A stretch of DNA of 64,000 nucleotides from a virus. The notes below the pieces were generated by a model, which made no database searches, was not told where the DNA came from, and was given only the letters and a program-made list of their open reading frames with translations. This document shows, in pieces, positions 42,491-50,102 of the stretch. The stretch spans positions 30,776 to 94,775 of the IMG/VR virus record IMGVR_UViG_3300022074_000013; one strand, written 5' to 3'. The position numbers and the translations under genes were made by a program. Position 1 is the first letter of the stretch, and every line of letters begins with the position of its first letter.

Positions 42491-42751
42491 ATGGAACTAT
42501 CTACGTGGGTGATACTTTTGATTATCGCAGTACCTGTACTATTCGTTTTAAACGATAAGTATGGTTGGATTGATAGTGCAGTGGGTAAACCACCAGCACC
42601 TGCAGAAGAACCAACTTTTAAAGCGCCTTCTGCTAACAAACTTATGAAGTTTACTAAAAAAGAACTTATTGAGTTTGCGGAAAACAACAACATTGTTGTT
42701 ACACCTTCCAAAACCAAGTCTGAGATTATCAAACAAATCAGAAAAAAATAA
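42491..42751 (+). CDS. Membrane-anchored protein with SAP/HeH-like C-terminal helix pair
   Basis: The ATG at 42491 (MELSTWVILLIIAVPVLFVL) has GGAG upstream; the ATG 12 bases earlier contains that site. 86 residues. There is an N-terminal membrane segment, a Pro-rich linker (GKPPAPAEEP), then FTKKELIEFAENNNIVVTPS and KTKSEIIKQI. These have the helix-extension-helix look of SAP/HeH DNA-binding motifs. It could tether DNA to the membrane; inference only. Confidence 0.5.
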   Translation: MELSTWVILLIIAVPVLFVLNDKYGWIDSAVGKPPAPAEEPTFKAPSANKLMKFTKKELIEFAENNNIVVTPSKTKSEIIKQIRKK

Positions 42752-42796
42752 GTATTAAGGGTGGAAATTATTCTGCCCTAAATACAACTTCCAACC

Positions 42797-42824
42797 GTCC
42801 ATATCTATAAATAGTCGTATGGAC
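42797..42824 (+). promoter_or_regulatory. Late promoter inside an inverted repeat, head of the curli cluster
   Basis: TATAAATA (42806-42813) ends 5 bases before the ATG at 42819. GTCCATA (42797-42803) and TATGGAC (42818-42824) pair perfectly around it and cover the start codon. This is the only clear promoter directly upstream of csgF/csgG. Confidence 0.75.
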
Positions 42825-43112
42825 ATATTTCAATTTTTAAGTGAAGTCGGAATCCCTATCGGGACTGCGGTAGTGATGGCTTTCTTTATCTATCTGACCT
42901 TAAAATATATTTTTGAGTCTGTACTGGGTCAGATTTCGTCCACCGAAAACATTATAAGCATGCTCGAAACACGAGCACGTGTTATGAATAATGATATTAT
43001 TAAAATAGATTTATTAGTAAGTAGTGCATTAGAACTAGCACCACCAATTGACCGTGTTGCTAGAGCAGAAAACTTTGTTGAGGATGGAAGTATAGACGCC
43101 AGACGAGACTAA
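42819..43112 (+). CDS. Small membrane protein, holin-like topology
   Basis: 97 residues. An N-terminal membrane segment (IPIGTAVVMAFFIYLTLKYIF) is followed by a helical cytosolic or periplasmic part (STENIISMLETRARVMNNDIIKIDLLVS). The next gene is similar in plan (opening 'FGFP/VGIP' before the membrane segment), so the two look like diverged paralogues. Their start of the curli cluster under a late promoter suggests a role in lysis timing or membrane organisation. No family is proven. Confidence 0.55.
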   Translation: MDIFQFLSEVGIPIGTAVVMAFFIYLTLKYIFESVLGQISSTENIISMLETRARVMNNDIIKIDLLVSSALELAPPIDRVARAENFVEDGSIDARRD

Positions 43113-43116
43113 GACC

Positions 43117-43413
43117 ATGGAAAATCTTGCTCAATTAATCGCAGAGTTTGGGTTTCCAGTTGTAATGTCTATGGGTATGGGATACTTCATATGGTATGTT
43201 TGGAAATTCATTACCATTGAAGTTAAACCAGCACTCGGACGCATGTTTACAGCAAGTATAAAATTGACTGACCAGCTAAGAATGCTAGACCAAGACATGC
43301 TTCGTCTTCAAGAAAAGGTGAACACTGTTTTGGAATATCGTGAGCGCCAAGAACTTTTGCAGGACGCAAAAGAAAAGCAGGCACTCGAAGAGGTAACAAA
43401 TGAAAAGAAGTAA
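43117..43413 (+). CDS. Small membrane coiled-coil protein, YvrJ/holin-like
   Basis: 98 residues. ENLAQLIAEFGFPVVMSMGMGYFIWYVWKF resembles the start of YvrJ-type and related small holin-like proteins. A long heptad helix follows (LTDQLRMLDQDMLRLQEKVNTVLEYRERQEL). It overlaps csgF by 14 bases, so it is co-translated with the curli pore genes. Confidence 0.55.
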   Translation: MENLAQLIAEFGFPVVMSMGMGYFIWYVWKFITIEVKPALGRMFTASIKLTDQLRMLDQDMLRLQEKVNTVLEYRERQELLQDAKEKQALEEVTNEKK

Positions 43414-43891
43414 AATTTTTGGTATAACATTTGCAATGATAACACTATGTGTCATTTCTCCGACAGTACAATCAGACGAACTGGTACATAAATTTAAAAA
43501 CCCCAGCTTTAGTGGCGTGGGAACTTCTGCCCATTACTTGACAATTGAGAATCAGGAGAAGTCTAGGACAGACAAGATTGCTGAGGACATTAGGGCAGCT
43601 CTTTTGAAACAGCAAAGAGAAGCAGAAAATACAGTTTTAGCCAAATTCATAAGGAATTTGGAATCGAGAATCTATGCTCAGCTATCAAAACAGTTAGTTG
43701 AAAACATGTTCTCAAACGAAGAAGGTGCAAACTACGGAACGTTTACACTGGAAGGAAATACAATTACTTACGAAAGGAAGAACATATGTACTGATGACGG
43801 ACTATGTGACGATTGGATTGTAATGACAATTGTCGGTAGTGACGGAACTACAACAACTATTGAAATTCCAATTGGTACTGGGGGTTTTTAG
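43400..43891 (+). CDS. csgF: Curli assembly protein CsgF-like
   Basis: 163 residues with a signal peptide (SKIFGITFAMITLCVISPTVQS). The mature start DELVHKFKNPSFSG parallels the CsgF N-terminus 'FxNPxFGG' that inserts into the CsgG pore. The C-terminal domain (GTFTLEGNTITYERKN...DDWIVMTIVGSDGTTTTIEIP) matches the CsgF beta domain. In curli systems CsgF binds CsgG at the outer membrane and couples secretion to nucleation. A longer helical middle and a Cys pair (ICTDDGLCDD) are distinctive. It overlaps csgG by one base. Confidence 0.88.
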   Translation: MKRSKIFGITFAMITLCVISPTVQSDELVHKFKNPSFSGVGTSAHYLTIENQEKSRTDKIAEDIRAALLKQQREAENTVLAKFIRNLESRIYAQLSKQLVENMFSNEEGANYGTFTLEGNTITYERKNICTDDGLCDDWIVMTIVGSDGTTTTIEIPIGTGGF

Positions 43892-44799
43892 TGAAGAATC
43901 TTTTATTAGTTGGAGTGCTCGGACTCTTGCTATCTAGTTGTGCAGGGATACCGCACATGAAAGATTCCTGTACATCTCTGATAATGAATGAGTACGGAGA
44001 ATGTATTGAAGAGCCTGAAGCAATCAAACTTCCAGCATATGCATTATTATTAGATTTACCAGCCGCTGAGGTTATGCCAGTGGTTGCTGTTTATGGGTTT
44101 AAAGACCTAACAGGACAAAGAAAAAGACAAGACGGTGTCGCAACATTTAGTACAGCAGTCAGTCAAGGAGTGACTGCAATGTTGATAGACGCACTCAAAA
44201 CTGCAGGGGGTGGAAGTTGGTTCCGTGTAGTTGAAAGAGAAGGATTAGATAATCTTGTACGTGAAAGACAAATAGTCAGAAGTACAAGAGAACAATTTCA
44301 AGAAGAGGGTGAAAGTAAAGAAACTATTCAACCTCTTTTATTTGCTGGCATCATACTCGAAGGTGGAATTATAGGGTATGATACCAATATGGAAACTGGT
44401 GGCCGAGGTGCAAGAACATTAGGGATTGGACACTCGACTGCTTATCGTAGAGATACGATTGTCGTTTCTTTAAGAGCAGTTAGTACACTTACTGGTGAAG
44501 TTCTTATGAACGTTCAGACCAAGAAGACTGTACTAAGTGTATCGCAAGGATTCGATGTATTTAAATTTGTAGATATGGATACCCAACTCATTGAAATTGA
44601 GGACGGTGTGACAGAGAATGAGTCGGTGACTTTTGCAACGAGGGCTGCTATAGAAGCTGCTGTTCTAGAAATGATTTATCAAGGACACGATAGAAAATAC
44701 TGGACAATTGACGGCCGACATAGACACCCTCATAAAATAGATGGCGGTAATGAAAGACATGCCATCGAGGAGAATAAAGACGAATATGAAAATGAATAA
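43891..44799 (+). CDS. csgG: Curli secretion channel CsgG-like lipoprotein
   Basis: 302 residues from GTG overlapping the csgF stop. Lipoprotein signal with lipobox LSSC (Cys17). The core VVAVYGFKDLTGQRKR, FSTAVSQGVTAMLIDALK, WFRVVEREGLDNLVRERQIVR is textbook CsgG. GILLEGGIIGYDTN type strands and RDTIVVSLRAVSTLTGEVL follow. CsgG forms a nonameric outer-membrane pore. With CsgF encoded directly upstream, a complete CsgGF pore could be made. The Lol pathway of the host would be needed. Confidence 0.93.
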   Translation: MKNLLLVGVLGLLLSSCAGIPHMKDSCTSLIMNEYGECIEEPEAIKLPAYALLLDLPAAEVMPVVAVYGFKDLTGQRKRQDGVATFSTAVSQGVTAMLIDALKTAGGGSWFRVVEREGLDNLVRERQIVRSTREQFQEEGESKETIQPLLFAGIILEGGIIGYDTNMETGGRGARTLGIGHSTAYRRDTIVVSLRAVSTLTGEVLMNVQTKKTVLSVSQGFDVFKFVDMDTQLIEIEDGVTENESVTFATRAAIEAAVLEMIYQGHDRKYWTIDGRHRHPHKIDGGNERHAIEENKDEYENE

Positions 44800-45511
44800 A
44801 CTAAAATTATGTTTAGGTTTATTGTTTGCAATGTCTGTAATGCCTCTTTTAGCTGATGACGACAACGAAATATTTTTGCAACAATCAGGTGATACGTTAA
44901 CATTAACGATTGACCAAGTTGGTTACGGAAATAAATTCGGTGGAACTATAGTAAACGGTCAGGTTGCTACTGATATGATTTTGACAGGTACAACGAATAC
45001 GTTCAACCTTGACCAAATCGGTAACAGCAACCAACTATTCGGGCCTGTTGTGTTAGATAGTTCTACCATTAATATGGTATTCACTGGTGACAGTAATATC
45101 TTTGATTGGAATATAGGCGATACTGGTGATTCTGATAACTCAAACATCAATGTCGCAGTTACAGGTAGCAGTAACACTTGGGATTATGACCAAGGTTATG
45201 CCGCTAGTGCTAACTATTTGGATTTTGATTTAACGCTAATAGGAGATTCAAACGATTTCTTTATAGACATAGATTCAGACCAAGCTAAATGGGAAATGGA
45301 AATTACTGGTGACAGTAATAACGTTGACACAAAACAACTTGACGCATCTGACCATGAATTAAAAGTGGTTCATACGGGTGATAGTATCAATATGGATATT
45401 ATTCAACAGTCAGGTACATGTGGAAATAAAACATGCCCAGGCAAGATTGACTTACAGTTGAGTTCTGATAATGCTACAGTTACAATTAACCAAAAAGATA
45501 CTAACGATTAG
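44786..45511 (+). CDS. Curlin-like secreted repeat protein 1
   Basis: I choose the ATG at 44786 (MKMNKLKLCLGLLFAMSVMP), which starts a signal peptide ending ...PLLA and has GAGGAG upstream; longer frames are not needed. About 241 residues. Repeats of the curlin type: TIDQVGYGNKF, FNLDQIGNSNQLFG, then many TGDSN/TGSSN units spaced about 20-30 residues. It ends IIQQSGTCGNKTCPG with two Cys. It is acidic (Asp-rich). It is the probable cargo of the CsgGF pore. Confidence 0.75.
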   Translation: MKMNKLKLCLGLLFAMSVMPLLADDDNEIFLQQSGDTLTLTIDQVGYGNKFGGTIVNGQVATDMILTGTTNTFNLDQIGNSNQLFGPVVLDSSTINMVFTGDSNIFDWNIGDTGDSDNSNINVAVTGSSNTWDYDQGYAASANYLDFDLTLIGDSNDFFIDIDSDQAKWEMEITGDSNNVDTKQLDASDHELKVVHTGDSINMDIIQQSGTCGNKTCPGKIDLQLSSDNATVTINQKDTND

Positions 45512-46604
45512 TGCTATACTTCTGTCGTATCCCTCTTATGCGGATACGATAGGAGACATAGTCGAACAAACTGGTATTGGAAACATTATCAGAGAAGGTA
45601 ATAAAATACCCTCTACTGATTTTCCTAGTATAAACCTCTATGACGAGGCGGAAACTGGGAATGGGAGAATGCTAATTGAGTTCTTAGACGAAGAAGAACT
45701 TGCATTAACAGAACATACACTGGTCTACATAGACGAAGTATATTATGACCCTAATCCCGACTTATCGAAAATGTCGATGAGAATGGTAATGGGTACAGCT
45801 CGTTTTGCCTCAGGTAAACTAGGTAAAATGAATAAATCGAACATTGCGATTTCTACGCCAACTGCTAACATAGCGATTAATGGCACAGATTTTACGACAA
45901 CCATCGATGAACTCGGGCGAAGTCTTATTATACTTTTGCCTGACGCAAATGGTGACGCATCAGGTTCGATTACAGTTAGTAATGAATCGGGTACAGACGT
46001 AGTATTAGAAGAAGCATATCAAGCCACAATGGTATCTACTTTAAATTCATACCCAACTGCACCTGTAGTAATAAACAATATTACATCAAGTTTGATTAAT
46101 AATATGTTTATTGTGAGTCAACCCAAAGATATTTCTAGGGTGATAGAGGAGTCTGCTACAGAATCAAATGACGGTGGTATCTTGGACGTAGACTTTTTAG
46201 AGTTTGACGGTCTTGATGCAGACGCATTGAAAGACTCAGAAGGTGAATTAGAATTTACTGAATTAGATATAGACCTATTAGATGTTGACTTTTTACAGGA
46301 CTTACTTGATATTGTAGAAGAGTTAGATAGGAAAGTAGGGATAAACAGAACTGCAGACAGTGGTGGAAATACATTTGGAATAGAAGGTACTGCTATAGGT
46401 TTTGATAAAGACACGCAGTACAATACAATAGTTGATACAGGAAGTGGATTGGTTACGTTCTATCGTGAAGTAAACGGAACCATAAGTATTAAATTACCAG
46501 TAGACGCAATGGCACAAATAGTGACCGTAACTAACGAAAAGGAGAGTGTAATTAATATGGGTGGCGACCAAGCAATCAATATTATTATTACACAACAAAA
46601 TTAA
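45471..46604 (+). CDS. FecR-domain secreted protein
   Basis: 377 residues. Signal peptide LTKKILTISAILLSYPSYA, then a FecR domain: NGRMLIEFLDEEELALTEHTLVYIDEV, MVMGTARFASGKLGK, NIAISTPTANIAINGTDF. Unlike sensor FecR proteins it has no cytoplasmic anti-sigma part or membrane anchor, so it is periplasmic or exported. A very acidic Leu/Asp repeat (about 235-290) follows. FecR and CHASE2-cyclase genes are often neighbours in bacteria, as here. It overlaps the curlin-like gene by 41 bases. Confidence 0.82.
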   Translation: MLQLQLTKKILTISAILLSYPSYADTIGDIVEQTGIGNIIREGNKIPSTDFPSINLYDEAETGNGRMLIEFLDEEELALTEHTLVYIDEVYYDPNPDLSKMSMRMVMGTARFASGKLGKMNKSNIAISTPTANIAINGTDFTTTIDELGRSLIILLPDANGDASGSITVSNESGTDVVLEEAYQATMVSTLNSYPTAPVVINNITSSLINNMFIVSQPKDISRVIEESATESNDGGILDVDFLEFDGLDADALKDSEGELEFTELDIDLLDVDFLQDLLDIVEELDRKVGINRTADSGGNTFGIEGTAIGFDKDTQYNTIVDTGSGLVTFYREVNGTISIKLPVDAMAQIVTVTNEKESVINMGGDQAINIIITQQN

Positions 46605-46744
46605 TGAGCCAAAAACAACAACAGCAAAGACTTAGATTTCAAGAAAAGAAAATTAAAGACCAAGCAGAAACAATTGCAGAACAACAAAAAAGAATAGAAG
46701 AGTGGATAAAACAACAACAAGACCCACGTCACAATCAAGAATGA
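46604..46744 (+). CDS. 46-residue Gln/Lys-rich coiled-coil peptide
   Basis: MSQKQQQQRLRFQEKKIKDQ, then AETIAEQQKRIEEWIKQQQDP. It starts in a TAATG overlap with the FecR stop and ends in an ATGA overlap with the next curlin-like gene, so it is probably translated as a link in the operon. Highly helical; role unknown. Confidence 0.55.
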   Translation: MSQKQQQQRLRFQEKKIKDQAETIAEQQKRIEEWIKQQQDPRHNQE

Positions 46745-47409
46745 AAATAACTGGAACTCATTTAGGGATTGCAGTAATTTTATTGTTCTTTGTAGGACAG
46801 TGCTTTGCTGGTGACGAACATAATCATGTGCACATAGACCAAGTTGCTGACGGTGATAATGCAAATGTTAACATTACGCAGATAGGATATGATAACCATA
46901 TCGATTTTACTTTTGCACATGCTAACAACACTTTTACTCTATCCCAATCAGGGAATGGTAACTCAATCTCTTGGGTATCATACTGGGGTTCAGGAAGAAC
47001 TTGGGGTGGTGATGTTGACGGTACTGGTAACACAGAAACAGTAACACAGATTGACGGTGCTACATACGGTAGACACATATGGGGTAACAATAACGAAGTT
47101 GACGTTTACCAAAATGGAACTCACGAATTCAATTTAGACATTCACGTTAATGGTGTAGAACACGAAAACTGGCAAGAAGGTTCAGGAAGTCATTACGCAC
47201 ACATATACTATTATCAAAATTCACATGATTCAATCACAGATATTGAACAAAAAGGAAGTGGTAGTCATCAAGCAAGAATAACACTACAAGGTTCAGAACA
47301 TACTAATTTAAATCTATTACAACAAGGTTCGACTAATCAGTCATACAATATAACAAATACCTGCCATACAGTAGGTGGTTGCAGTATAAACGTTTCTCAG
47401 GGCAACTAA
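46741..47409 (+). CDS. Curlin-like secreted repeat protein 2
   Basis: Start at 46741 (MKITGTHLGIAVILLFFVGQ), a signal peptide ending QCFA; the frame upstream overlaps the small gene and is not needed. 222 residues. Curlin-type units QxGxxN: NITQIGYDNHI, FTLSQSGNGNSI, VDVYQNGTHEF, ITDIEQKGSGSHQ, LNLLQQGSTNQ. His- and Asn-rich, with a final CHTVGGC Cys pair as in curlin-like protein 1. The two may be major and nucleator subunits, like CsgA and CsgB. Confidence 0.75.
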   Translation: MKITGTHLGIAVILLFFVGQCFAGDEHNHVHIDQVADGDNANVNITQIGYDNHIDFTFAHANNTFTLSQSGNGNSISWVSYWGSGRTWGGDVDGTGNTETVTQIDGATYGRHIWGNNNEVDVYQNGTHEFNLDIHVNGVEHENWQEGSGSHYAHIYYYQNSHDSITDIEQKGSGSHQARITLQGSEHTNLNLLQQGSTNQSYNITNTCHTVGGCSINVSQGN

Positions 47410-47412
47410 ATA

Positions 47413-47451
47413 AAAAACCCTCTTATAATTACTCAAACATTGAGGTATAAT
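47413..47451 (+). promoter_or_regulatory. AAAAACCC/TATAAT promoter of the SleB-cyclase pair
   Basis: AAAAACCC (47413-47420), -35-like TTATAA (47423-47428), TATAAT (47446-47451), same geometry as 26372 and 50521. There are 7 bases to the ATG at 47459, so nearly or fully leaderless. It separates these two genes from the late curli operon in time. Confidence 0.65.
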
Positions 47452-47458
47452 AGTGTAT

Positions 47459-47947
47459 ATGAAACTAATAAATATCTTAGTATTTTGTGCGCTTCTTTTA
47501 GGAGCTACAAAAGTGGAAGGTTTAGAACTAGAGATGGACACTCATTGTCTTGCTCAAAACATATATTTTGAAGCAGGTAATCAACCTCTTGCAGGACAGA
47601 TTGCAGTTGCTAACGTAGTTTTAAATCGTGTAGAACATGATAAATTTCCCGATTCAATTTGTGGAGTAGTTTATCAAACAAAAGAATGGCGAACCTCTTG
47701 GACAGGTAAGACCATTCCTAAATTAGGAATGTGTCAGTTCTCTTGGTTTTGTGATGGCAAATCAGACAAACCAAAAGACAGTAAAACTTGGGCGGAGAGT
47801 TTAAAACTTGCAGACGAAATACTGGACGGTCAGTATTTTGATTTGACAGAAGGTGCAATGTGGTATCATGCGTATTATATACAACCATATTGGAGTCAAC
47901 ATTTAAACGAGACAGTACAAATATCCGCACATATATTCTATAGGTAA
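47459..47947 (+). CDS. SleB-like cell wall hydrolase (Hydrolase_2)
   Basis: 162 residues from the ATG at 47459; a GTG 6 bases earlier is possible. Signal peptide KLINILVFCALLLGATKVEG. The domain has CLAQNIYFEAGNQPLAGQIAVANVVLNRV with the catalytic Glu, then ICGVVYQTKEW, CQFSWFCDG and AMWYHAYYIQPYW. SleB/CwlJ enzymes are lytic transglycosylase-like murein hydrolases. Secreted to the periplasm, it could open the wall for the CsgG pore or take part in lysis, in addition to the lysozyme at 53553. Confidence 0.88.
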   Translation: MKLINILVFCALLLGATKVEGLELEMDTHCLAQNIYFEAGNQPLAGQIAVANVVLNRVEHDKFPDSICGVVYQTKEWRTSWTGKTIPKLGMCQFSWFCDGKSDKPKDSKTWAESLKLADEILDGQYFDLTEGAMWYHAYYIQPYWSQHLNETVQISAHIFYR

Positions 47948-47952
47948 AATCT

Positions 47953-49803
47953 ATGTATAAATGGTGGACGGTTTTAATAACCATCGCTCTTCTAGCAGGT
48001 CTTCGTATATCAGACCCGTTTCTCATGGAGTCAATCCGACTCAACTATTTTGACTTTTTACAAACTCAAAAGGAACCTATACAGGTTGACGATATTGTAT
48101 TAGTTGACATAGACGAAAAGACATTAGAAAAATACGGACAGTTCCCATTCCCTAGAGGCGTATGGGCAGACATGATAAATCAAACGTCCGAAACAAATCC
48201 TTCCGTCCTTACTGCTACATTTGCACAACCTGATAGATTCGGGGAAGACGAAGAACTTAGACAAGCATTAGGAAACAGACTTTCCCTTCTTTCTGCCTCA
48301 CCAACTAATCAAAAAGATACTGGAAGTGCACCATATATTGGTATTGCAAAGTTAGGTAAAGGTGACCCTGCAAACTGGTTATACAGTTATGAGGGTATCT
48401 CTAGTCCCATACAACCCCTACAGGAGGCGGTTTACGGTGTAGGTACTGTAAGTGCTTCACCTTCTATAGACGGAACTGTACGTGCAGTTCCACTCGCTGT
48501 CATGGCGAATGGACAGATATATCCTTCTCTCGCACTAGAAACATTGAGAGTTATGAATGGTCAACAGTCCTACAATATAAAGATTACGCCTGAGGTTGGT
48601 GTAGAATGGGTTAGGATAGGTAGACTACCACCATTAACAGTACAACCTAATGCAGACTTTAATATTGCATTTTGGAATCAGTTTGAACGTGTCAGTGCAG
48701 TGGACAAAATCCCTGCAGATAAAATCCTTATATGGGGTCTGACTGCTTCAGGTCTGAGTAATCCAGTTTCAACCCCAATGGGTGCAATGTATCCCCATGA
48801 AGTACAAGCGAATTTAATTCAGACCGTCTTGACAGGATTCCAAATACAACGATTCTACTATCTTGAATTTCTTGAAATTTTTCTTGTTCTGTTTTCGTCT
48901 CTAGTAATACTGGCAATGGTCTACAGACTTCCCACAGTTCTTTCGGGGATAGGGAGTCTAAGTGTCGTTGGATTGCAGGCGTATACGGGGTATTACGTTT
49001 GGATTGAGAACTTGATTTTGCTCGATGTCTTTTACTCATCAGTTGCCTCATTGTTAGTTTTTGGTCACGCATCTTTCAACAAATACTTCACTACGTATCA
49101 ATTGAAAGAACAAATAAAGAAACAGTTCCAAAAATATTTATCGCCTGACATGGTTGAAGAACTACAGAAAAATCCTGAACTATTGAAATTAGGTGGAGAT
49201 AGAAAGGAACTTTCCTTCCTTTTTGCCGACATTGTTGGCTTCACTCCCATAAGCGAAAAGTATATGAAAGAAGATGACCCCGAAGGATTGGTTGAACTTA
49301 TCAACAAATTCCTAGACGCAATGTCAAAAGTCGTTCTTGCACATGGCGGAACCATCGACAAATATATGGGCGATTGTTTGATGGCATTTTGGAATGCCCC
49401 TTTGGATTGTCCAAACCACGCTGAAATGGCGGTTAGAAGTGCTATGGAAATTGAACTGCTTACTGAACAAATGAACAAGGAACTCAAAGAACAGGGATAT
49501 GATTTACCACCCGTTGTAATTGGCACAGGAATAAATACTGGCCCATGCATCGTAGGAAACATGGGAAGTGAGGCAAGATTCGATTATTCAGTTGTCGGTG
49601 ATGCAGTTAATCTAGGTGCACGTCTTGAAGTTCAAACAAGAACATTTGATACACCTATTATCCTTTCACAATACACACTTGACCAATTGCCTGACGATAT
49701 CAAAGTAAAAGAACTTGATAAAATAACTGTAAAAGGTAAAGAAGAACCTGTTACCATTTACGCACCATACTTTAAACGCACAATTAGAAAACTAAAGAAA
49801 TGA
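47953..49803 (+). CDS. CHASE2-domain class III adenylate cyclase
   Basis: 616 residues. The N-terminal membrane segment is WWTVLITIALLAGLRI. A periplasmic CHASE2 sensor (about 25-295) has DDIVLVDIDEKTLEKYGQFPFPRGVWADMI. Three membrane helices follow (about 300-372), then a class III cyclase domain. The metal Asp pair lies in LFADIVGFTPIS and KYMGDCLMAFW, with the transition-state Asn/Arg in VVGDAVNLGARLE. The Lys/Asp at the purine-recognition positions favour ATP. All catalytic residues seem intact. It would make cAMP in response to an envelope signal. Next to FecR and curli genes this is a signalling module, very unusual in a phage. Confidence 0.92.
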   Translation: MYKWWTVLITIALLAGLRISDPFLMESIRLNYFDFLQTQKEPIQVDDIVLVDIDEKTLEKYGQFPFPRGVWADMINQTSETNPSVLTATFAQPDRFGEDEELRQALGNRLSLLSASPTNQKDTGSAPYIGIAKLGKGDPANWLYSYEGISSPIQPLQEAVYGVGTVSASPSIDGTVRAVPLAVMANGQIYPSLALETLRVMNGQQSYNIKITPEVGVEWVRIGRLPPLTVQPNADFNIAFWNQFERVSAVDKIPADKILIWGLTASGLSNPVSTPMGAMYPHEVQANLIQTVLTGFQIQRFYYLEFLEIFLVLFSSLVILAMVYRLPTVLSGIGSLSVVGLQAYTGYYVWIENLILLDVFYSSVASLLVFGHASFNKYFTTYQLKEQIKKQFQKYLSPDMVEELQKNPELLKLGGDRKELSFLFADIVGFTPISEKYMKEDDPEGLVELINKFLDAMSKVVLAHGGTIDKYMGDCLMAFWNAPLDCPNHAEMAVRSAMEIELLTEQMNKELKEQGYDLPPVVIGTGINTGPCIVGNMGSEARFDYSVVGDAVNLGARLEVQTRTFDTPIILSQYTLDQLPDDIKVKELDKITVKGKEEPVTIYAPYFKRTIRKLKK

Positions 49804-50018
49804 CATTCAAAGAAGTCCAAGACAAATTATATCAAAAAGAAATGACAGTAGAATATCAATCATTAACTTCAAACAAAATACACACCCTTGCCTGCACTGT
49901 AGAAAAAAAGTTTCAGACTATGGGAGATAAGATTGTAGTTATGGGCATACACGAACCTACATATCATGATATTGAAATAAATACAATTATTTCAATAAAA
50001 CCCCTTGAAAAATTATAA
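49800..50018 (+). CDS. Hypothetical small protein
   Basis: 72 residues, 4-base overlap with the cyclase. TFKEVQDKLYQKEMTVEYQSLTSNKIHTLACTVEKKFQTMGDKIVVMGIHEPTYHDIEINTIISIKPLEK looks like a small beta-barrel (Sm- or KOW-like) of the kind conserved in T4-like phages next to Hsp20. Not assigned. It may be part of the SleB-cyclase transcript. Confidence 0.55.
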   Translation: MTFKEVQDKLYQKEMTVEYQSLTSNKIHTLACTVEKKFQTMGDKIVVMGIHEPTYHDIEINTIISIKPLEKL

Positions 50019-50035
50019 TTCAGCATTATATAATG

Positions 50036-50069
50036 TATAAATACTTTTGCAATGCCCATTAGGGGTTGC
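50036..50069 (+). promoter_or_regulatory. Late promoter and 5'-end hairpin of hsp20
   Basis: TATAAATA (50036-50043). The predicted start near 50049 places a hairpin at the very 5' end: GCAATGCCC pairs with GGGGTTGC (50049-50069, one bulge, ATTA loop). AAGGAG follows before the ATG. The hairpin may stabilise the message. Confidence 0.65.
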
Positions 50070-50102
50070 ATAATATAAACTTGCTTAATAAAGGAGAAAA
50101 CT

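Noticed and set aside
47440-47447. CTCA-AACAT-TGAG small hairpin before SleB
   Set aside because: Only 4 bp and it overlaps the promoter spacer; not convincing as a terminator or operator.
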